From Azoarcus sp. TTM-91 (lineage in GTDB: Bacteria; Pseudomonadota; Gammaproteobacteria; Burkholderiales; Rhodocyclaceae), in assembly GCF_012911025.1 (NCBI RefSeq), contig NZ_WUEI01000001.1, forward strand, positions 124,001-188,000: a stretch of DNA of 64,000 nt, given 5' to 3'. The translations under genes were made by a program, and so were the position numbers. The notes under the pieces were generated by a model. That model had not been told where the DNA came from, searched no databases, and saw only the letters and a list, made by a program, of their open reading frames with translations. Of this stretch, positions 59,085 through 64,000 are shown piece by piece. Every line of letters starts with the position of its first letter. Position 1 is the first letter of the stretch.

Positions 59085-59984
59085 CTAGGAAGTCGCCGTC
59101 AGGGAGCCGCCCATCTCCCGCTTCACCCAATCGATGAACACCCGGCTGCGCGCCGGCAGCAGCCGTGCGCTCGGATAGACCAGGTGCACCGGCCGCGGCG
59201 GCAGTTCGTAGTCTTCGAGGATGGCGACGAGCCGGCCGGCCTGCAGGTCTTCGGCGACCTGGTAGGAGATGAAGCTGCCGCAGCCGAGGCCGGCGCGGCA
59301 GGCGTCCACCGCCGGGGCGACGTGGTTGAAGCGCAGGCGGCCGTCCACTGGCAGGCTGAATTCGCGACCTTGCTCGCCGAAGTGCCAGAGCGCGGCGGCG
59401 TTGCTGGTGAAGGCGATGCATTCATGGGCGGCGAGTTCGCGGGGATGCGCGGGCCTGCCATGTGCGGCGAGATAGGCGGGGGCGGCGACGGTGATGCGGC
59501 GCAGCTGGCCCAGCGCGTGGGCGACCAGGGATTGGTCCTGCAGCGGGCCGATGCGGATGGCGACGTCGATGTTCTCCTCCAGCAGATTCACCACCCGGTC
59601 GTACAGCCGCAGGTCCACCCGCATGCGCGGGTAGCGCTGGACGAAGCGGGTGACGACCGGGGCGACGTGCTTCTGGCCGAACAGCACCGGCGCGGTGACG
59701 ACCAGCTGGCCGGCGGGATCGACCGCGTCGCCGGCCACCGCGGCTTCGGCCTCATGGATGTCGGCGAGGATCTGCCGGCATTGGGCGACATAGCGGCGGC
59801 CTTCCTCGGTGAGGGCGAGGCGGCGGGTGCTGCGGTGGAAGAGGCGGGCGCCGAGTCCGGCTTCCAGCGCGGCCAGGCCGCGGACGACCACCGGCAGGGA
59901 GAGGTCCAGGCTGTCGGCGGCGGCGGTGAGGCTGCCGCCATCGGCGATGGCGACCGCCATCTGCATCGCCCTGAGCTTGTCCAT
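59085..59984 (-). CDS. LysR-type regulator divergent from a glutathione S-transferase gene
   Basis: The protein has 299 residues. The winged helix-turn-helix is MDKLRAMQMAVAIADGGSLTAAADSL, with a co-inducer-binding domain of the LysR type. GGAG lies five bases before the ATG at 59984; a GTG at 59990 is an alternative. It lies divergent from the next gene, so regulation of the GST/PNPOx-like pair is likely, as is common for LysR regulators. Confidence 0.88.
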   Translation of the reverse strand: MDKLRAMQMAVAIADGGSLTAAADSLDLSLPVVVRGLAALEAGLGARLFHRSTRRLALTEEGRRYVAQCRQILADIHEAEAAVAGDAVDPAGQLVVTAPVLFGQKHVAPVVTRFVQRYPRMRVDLRLYDRVVNLLEENIDVAIRIGPLQDQSLVAHALGQLRRITVAAPAYLAAHGRPAHPRELAAHECIAFTSNAAALWHFGEQGREFSLPVDGRLRFNHVAPAVDACRAGLGCGSFISYQVAEDLQAGRLVAILEDYELPPRPVHLVYPSARLLPARSRVFIDWVKREMGGSLTATS

Positions 59985-60101
59985 GCGCACTCCGATTGCT
60001 GCGAAATTGGCAGGAGTCTAATCCGCTGGCGTCATTTATTGCCGATCAAGGACTAATCACAATCGGGGCTCCCACTGCCGCAACAACCAAGGAGACCCAC
60101 C

Positions 60102-60749
60102 ATGACCCGTACGCTGCCCAACGAACCGCTGGTGTTGTACGGCCTGCCCTTGTCCGGTCACTGCCACCGGGTGGCGCTGTTCCTGTCGCTGCTGCGGCTG
60201 CCCTTCCGTTACGAAGAGCTGGACCTGGCCGCTGGCGCCCACCGCCAGCCGGACTTCCTGGCGCTGAACCCCTTTGGCCAGATTCCGGTGTTGAAGGATG
60301 GCGACACGGTGCTGGCGGATTCCAACGCCATCCTGGTGTACCTGGCCGGCCGTTATGGCGCGGACGAGGTGATCCGCTGGCTGCCGGCCGACCCGCTGGG
60401 CGCCGCCGGGGTGCAGCGCTGGTTCTCCGCCGCCGCCAGCCTGCTCGCCTTCGGCCCGGCGCGGGCGCGGCTGAAGCATGTGTTCGGCGCCGACATCGAC
60501 TACGCCGCTGCGGTGGCGCTGGCCGACCGTCTGCTGCCGGTGATGGAGCAGACCTTGTCCGCCCGCGCCTACCTCGCCGCCGACACGCCCACGCTGGCGG
60601 ACATCGCCATGTACAGCTACACCGCCCACGCGCCGGAGGGCGGCGTGTCGCTGCGGCCCTACCCGGCGGTGCGCGCCTGGCTGCAGCGGGTGGAGGCGCT
60701 GCCCGGCTTCGTCGGCATGCCGCGCTCGCCGGACCGCAGCGGAGACTGA
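60102..60749 (+). CDS. Glutathione S-transferase family protein
   Basis: The protein has 215 residues. An N-terminal thioredoxin-like domain (VLYGLPLSGHCHRVALFLS, NPFGQIPVLKDGD, LADSNAILVYLA) binds glutathione. The C-terminal all-helical domain contains PTLADIAMYSY. The catalytic residue is likely the serine of PLSGHC. The gene pairs with the PNPOx-like gene three bases downstream and faces a LysR regulator. The substrate is unknown. Confidence 0.88.
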   Translation: MTRTLPNEPLVLYGLPLSGHCHRVALFLSLLRLPFRYEELDLAAGAHRQPDFLALNPFGQIPVLKDGDTVLADSNAILVYLAGRYGADEVIRWLPADPLGAAGVQRWFSAAASLLAFGPARARLKHVFGADIDYAAAVALADRLLPVMEQTLSARAYLAADTPTLADIAMYSYTAHAPEGGVSLRPYPAVRAWLQRVEALPGFVGMPRSPDRSGD

Positions 60750-60752
60750 GCG

Positions 60753-61739
60753 ATGGATACCGCCCCGCAACGACCACCGCCGGAGCACCCCGGCCGCGGC
60801 TTCCATGCCGGCGAGCGCCTGCTGCAGGCGCGCATCGGCGTGGAGGAGGAGCTGGCGCCCATCGGCCAGCGGGTGATCCGCGACCACATGCCGGAACAGC
60901 ACCGCGAGTTCTTCGCCCAGCTGCCCTTCGTCGTGCTGGGCGCGGCGGACGCCACCGGCCAGCCGTGGGCGACGCTGCTGGCCGGGCCGCCGGGCTTCCT
61001 CCATTCGCCTACGCCGCAGCGGCTGCGGGTGGCGGCGCTGCCGCCGGCGGGCGACCCGCTGCAGGCGGCGATCCGGCCTGGCGCGCGTATCGGCCTGTTG
61101 GGCATCCAGCCGGCCACGCGGCGGCGCAACCGGCTCAATGGCGTGGTGACGGCGATGGATGGCGGCGGCTTCGAGCTGGCGGTGCTGGAGAGCTTCGGCA
61201 ATTGTCCGAAGTACATCCAGGGGCGCGAAGTGGCTTACCTGGAGGAAGGGGCCGCGGCCGCAGGGGCGGCGCCCGCACAGTGGCTGAGCACCCCGGATGC
61301 CGCCGCGCGGGAATTGATCGCCAGCGCCGACACCCTGTTCATCGCCTCCCGCCATCCGGGCGAGGACGCGGCGCTGGCCTATGGCGCGGATGCCTCTCAC
61401 CGCGGCGGCCCGCCCGGCTTCGTCCGCCTGTCGGTGGCGGAGGACGGCAGCGCCGCGCTGCTGCTGCCGGACTATGCCGGCAACCGCTTCTTCAACACCT
61501 TCGGCAACCTGCTGCTGGAGCCGCGGGTGGGGCTGGTGTTTCTCGCTGCGGGCGCGCCGGCCGGGCTGCTGCATGTGGCCGGGCGGGCGGAGATCCTGGA
61601 GGCCGAGGACGCGCCGGCCCTGCCCGGTGCCGAGCGCCTGCTGCGCATCGTCGTCACCGCCGTCTGCCATCGCCCGCAGGCCGTGCCGCTGGGCTGGCCG
61701 GCGGCCTTCCAGCCCTCGCCCTTCCTGCCGGCTGCCTAG
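60753..61739 (+). CDS. Pyridoxamine 5'-phosphate oxidase-like flavin-binding protein
   Basis: The protein has 328 residues and a split-barrel PNPOx-like fold (LPFVVLGAADATGQPWATLLAGPPG; RNRLNGVV; SFGNCPKYIQGREV; DYAGNRFFNTFGNLL). The middle cysteine segment (NCPKY) is typical of this subfamily, often found beside GST genes. It is likely an FMN or heme-binding protein that acts on an electrophilic or peroxidic substrate. Function is unknown. It overlaps none of its neighbours but is coupled to the GST gene by a three-base gap. Confidence 0.83.
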   Translation: MDTAPQRPPPEHPGRGFHAGERLLQARIGVEEELAPIGQRVIRDHMPEQHREFFAQLPFVVLGAADATGQPWATLLAGPPGFLHSPTPQRLRVAALPPAGDPLQAAIRPGARIGLLGIQPATRRRNRLNGVVTAMDGGGFELAVLESFGNCPKYIQGREVAYLEEGAAAAGAAPAQWLSTPDAAARELIASADTLFIASRHPGEDAALAYGADASHRGGPPGFVRLSVAEDGSAALLLPDYAGNRFFNTFGNLLLEPRVGLVFLAAGAPAGLLHVAGRAEILEAEDAPALPGAERLLRIVVTAVCHRPQAVPLGWPAAFQPSPFLPAA

Positions 61740-62030
61740 GGTCGGAAGGCGAGTGGCTCTTCCTTCCCGGGCGGGGTGGAGTGTGCGGAGAGGGTGGCGC
61801 GTGCTGCGGCTGCCTTTTTCCTTCGAAGCCGACGCCGCGCGGGCTGTTCAGGCTGTCCGCCCCGGGCCCGCCGTCGGCGGAATTTCCTTTGCGCCTGTCA
61901 TCTGGGGACATACTGCGGTGATAACATGCACTTACATTTATTCGTCGTCCCCGACATGAGCGATCTGGATTGAGCGCTTGCCGGCGCTGCCACCGGGCGA
62001 GGGACGCAACAACCAAGAGAGTTTCCCGCC

Positions 62031-64000
62031 ATGCCCATCCGGAAATCGTCCTGTCCCCGTCTCACCGTGCTCGCCCTCGCCGTTGGCCTTGGCCTCAGCC
62101 ACCCGGCGCTGGCCGGCAACTTCCGCTGGAACGGCAGTCAGGGGGCGAACTGGAACACCCTGGGCAGTTGGGATTGGGACGGCTACGGCCCGCCGGGCAG
62201 CGGCGACACCGCCACCTTCGACCTGATCTCGGCGCCGGTCGCCAGTCTCGGCTCCACCACCACCATCAACTTCCTGGTGCTGGGCGGCGGCAGCGAGGGG
62301 CGGCTCAACATCACCGCCGGAGGCAGCCTCACCACCGGCTCTGCGCTGATGGGCAATAGCGCCGGGGCCAACGGCGTGCTCAGCGTGAGCGGCAGCGGCG
62401 CCGCCTTCATCGTCTCCACCGGCGCGCTGACCCTGGGCAACGAGGGCAGCGCCGCGCTTACGGTGGAGCAGGGCGCGAGCGCTTCCGTCACCAGCGGCCC
62501 GGTCTATATCGGCGCCACGGCCGGCGGCAGCGGCACGCTGACGCTGCAGACCGGCGGCAGCTTCGATGCAGGCACCGGCACGCTTTATGTCGGCTACGGC
62601 AGCAGCGGCACCATAGAAATCACCGAGGGCCACCTGGAGAGCGACAGCGCCCACCTGGGCGACGGCGTGGGCAGCAGCGGCGAAGTGAGCCTGAGCGGCA
62701 GCAACAGCAGCTGGAACAACAGCGGCGCGCTGGCGGTGGGCGTCGGCGGTACCGGCACGCTCAGCCTGAGCGGCGGCGCCAGCGTCACCACCCAGAGTGC
62801 GACGGTGGCCAGCGCCGCCGGCCTCGCCAGCGCCATCACGGTGACCAGCGGCAGCCAGCTGACGATCAACGATGCCTTCTACCTCGGCCTCTACGGCGAC
62901 GGCAGCCTCACGGTGGAGAGCGGCGGCAGCGTCAGCTCCGGCGACACCCTGATCGCCCGCTATGCCTCCTCCACCAGCACCGCCCTCGTCAGCGGCGGCA
63001 GCTGGACCACCGGCCGCTTGATCATGGGCGGCGATCCCTTCGACAACACCTCCACCGGCGGCAGCGCCACGCTCACCGTGGAGGACGGCGGCAGCCTGAA
63101 CACTGGCGCCGTCCTGCTGGGCGGCGCGGCGGCCGGCTCCGGCAGCGTGACGGTGGACGATGCCACCTGGACGGCCAGCGACCGCATCTCGGTGGGCTAC
63201 GCCGGCAGCGGCGCGCTGACGGTGAGCAACGGCGCCACGGTGACCAGCACCGGCGGCCTGGTGGGCCATCTTGCCGGCAGCACGGGCGAGGTGACGATCA
63301 CCACCGGCAACTGGATCAACTCCGGCGTGCTGTATGTGGGCAACGAGGGCGAGGGCACGCTGACGGTATCGGCCAACGGCATGGTGAGCAGCACCGACGG
63401 CTACGTCGGCGTGGCCAATGGGGCCGTGGGCGAGGTCCACCTCAGCGGCGGTTCGAGCTGGACCAACAGCGGCGACCTTCTCGTCGGCCAGAGCGGCGGC
63501 GCCTCGGGCGAGGTCACCGTTACCGGCGGCAGCACGCTGACGGCCGGCGCCCAGACCATCCTCGGCGACCTGGTCAGCTCGCACGGCAGCCTCACCGTCA
63601 GCGGCAACGGCTCCAGCGTGACGGCCGGGCAGGACTTCAACGTCGGCCGCTTCGGCACCGGCACCCTGCTGGTCAGCGGCGGCGCCACGGTCAGCGGCAA
63701 CCGCGTCTACATCGCCAACGAGAGCGGCAGCAGCGGTTCGGCGGTGGTCACCGGCAGCGGCTCCCACTGGAGTTCGACGCACAAGCTGCACGTCGGCCTC
63801 GGCGGTTCCGGCGAGCTGACGGTGAGCGACGGCGGCACCGTCAGCGCCACCGAGCTGGGCATCGCCACCCAGGCAGGCTCCACCGGCGTGCTCAACCTCG
63901 GCGCCGCGGCGGGTGCCGCGGCCCAGGCGGCCGGCGTGCTGGACACCACCTCCATTGCCTTCGGCACCGGCAACGGCACGCTCAACCTCAACTACCTCGG
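62031..64000 (+). CDS. Large exported repetitive beta-helix protein, probable autotransporter passenger, 5' part
   Basis: The frame starts at ATG 62031 and is open to the window edge, giving at least 656 residues. A signal peptide (about 1-24, ending ALA) is followed by NFRWNGSQGANWNT, the start common in autotransporter-associated repeat proteins. Degenerate repeats of about 45-50 residues follow (GTLTVSGGA, VYIG, SGSGSxW, VG). Trp residues in SWNN/SWTT/HWSS recur. The repeats suggest a beta-helix passenger such as adhesins or type V autotransporters. The C-terminal domain that would decide between an autotransporter barrel and a PEP-CTERM or other anchor is outside the window. Confidence 0.83.
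   Translation, partial: MPIRKSSCPRLTVLALAVGLGLSHPALAGNFRWNGSQGANWNTLGSWDWDGYGPPGSGDTATFDLISAPVASLGSTTTINFLVLGGGSEGRLNITAGGSLTTGSALMGNSAGANGVLSVSGSGAAFIVSTGALTLGNEGSAALTVEQGASASVTSGPVYIGATAGGSGTLTLQTGGSFDAGTGTLYVGYGSSGTIEITEGHLESDSAHLGDGVGSSGEVSLSGSNSSWNNSGALAVGVGGTGTLSLSGGASVTTQSATVASAAGLASAITVTSGSQLTINDAFYLGLYGDGSLTVESGGSVSSGDTLIARYASSTSTALVSGGSWTTGRLIMGGDPFDNTSTGGSATLTVEDGGSLNTGAVLLGGAAAGSGSVTVDDATWTASDRISVGYAGSGALTVSNGATVTSTGGLVGHLAGSTGEVTITTGNWINSGVLYVGNEGEGTLTVSANGMVSSTDGYVGVANGAVGEVHLSGGSSWTNSGDLLVGQSGGASGEVTVTGGSTLTAGAQTILGDLVSSHGSLTVSGNGSSVTAGQDFNVGRFGTGTLLVSGGATVSGNRVYIANESGSSGSAVVTGSGSHWSSTHKLHVGLGGSGELTVSDGGTVSATELGIATQAGSTGVLNLGAAAGAAAQAAGVLDTTSIAFGTGNGTLNLNYL

Noticed and set aside
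61938..63791. 617-codon minus-strand frame opposite the repetitive protein
   Set aside because: The plus-strand frame has a signal peptide and a coherent repeat structure; the minus frame is low-complexity Ala/Gly/His/Arg.
62031..64000. Possible CRISPR or tandem DNA repeat array
   Set aside because: The repetition is degenerate and at protein level (beta-helix repeats); no identical DNA repeats with regular spacers.

Overview
The window is a high-GC stretch from a betaproteobacterium, most likely of the Rhodocyclales (Azospira/Thauera/Azoarcus type). This rests on the gene neighbourhood topB-smg-dprA-LysM-def-fmt-htpX, on OxyR next to Dps, and on two kinds of formate dehydrogenase plus several heme proteins that suggest a respiratory, facultative lifestyle. 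The genus is an inference; no rRNA gene is present. I saw no CRISPR array and no complete prophage.

Layout. Bases 1-9470 hold the 3' part of a double-length UvrA, a membrane cytochrome b convergent with a cytochrome c', a chemoreceptor whose periplasmic domain carries a CxxCH heme-c motif, a DegP-type protease, and OxyR with Cys199 and Cys208. Bases 9604-18186 carry dps, topB, smg, dprA, a LysM protein, def, fmt and htpX. Bases 18369-25640 hold a respiratory formate dehydrogenase operon fdnGHI, whose alpha subunit reads through an in-frame TGA as selenocysteine (Sec196), followed by fdhE and selA. Bases 25842-32145 are an unusual six-gene run: a Tat-exported FCSD-like flavoprotein, a TlpA-like thioredoxin, a Tat-exported transglutaminase, an acyl-CoA-dehydrogenase-like flavoprotein, a PhnD-like protein without signal peptide, and a TusA-like/ferritin-like fusion.

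Bases 32146 to about 39600 are an accessory island of clearly different composition. It has a collapsed tyrosine-recombinase/IS91-type transposase remnant, then a lower-GC SIR2-NTPase gene (probable anti-phage defence) flanked by two attC-like integron recombination sites, a frameshifted small cassette ORF, a gene-poor stretch, and VOC and methyltransferase genes. After it come a lactate/malate dehydrogenase, selB, a second methyltransferase and the selenocysteine tRNA (selC). Thus selA and selB/selC are separated by the six-gene run and the island; selD is not in the window.

Bases 44410-54476 form a second formate module: a LysR regulator, a zinc alcohol dehydrogenase, an oxalate/formate-type MFS transporter and the soluble NAD-linked formate dehydrogenase fdsG-fdsB-fdsA-fdsD, a cysteine enzyme rather than a selenoenzyme. 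Bases 54490-61739 hold an SdiA-regulated-like protein, a double Cache protein, tpx, a DMT transporter, a lipoprotein hydrolase, a LysR regulator divergent from a glutathione S-transferase, and a flavin-binding PNPOx-like protein. The window ends inside a large repetitive exported beta-helix protein, probably an autotransporter passenger.
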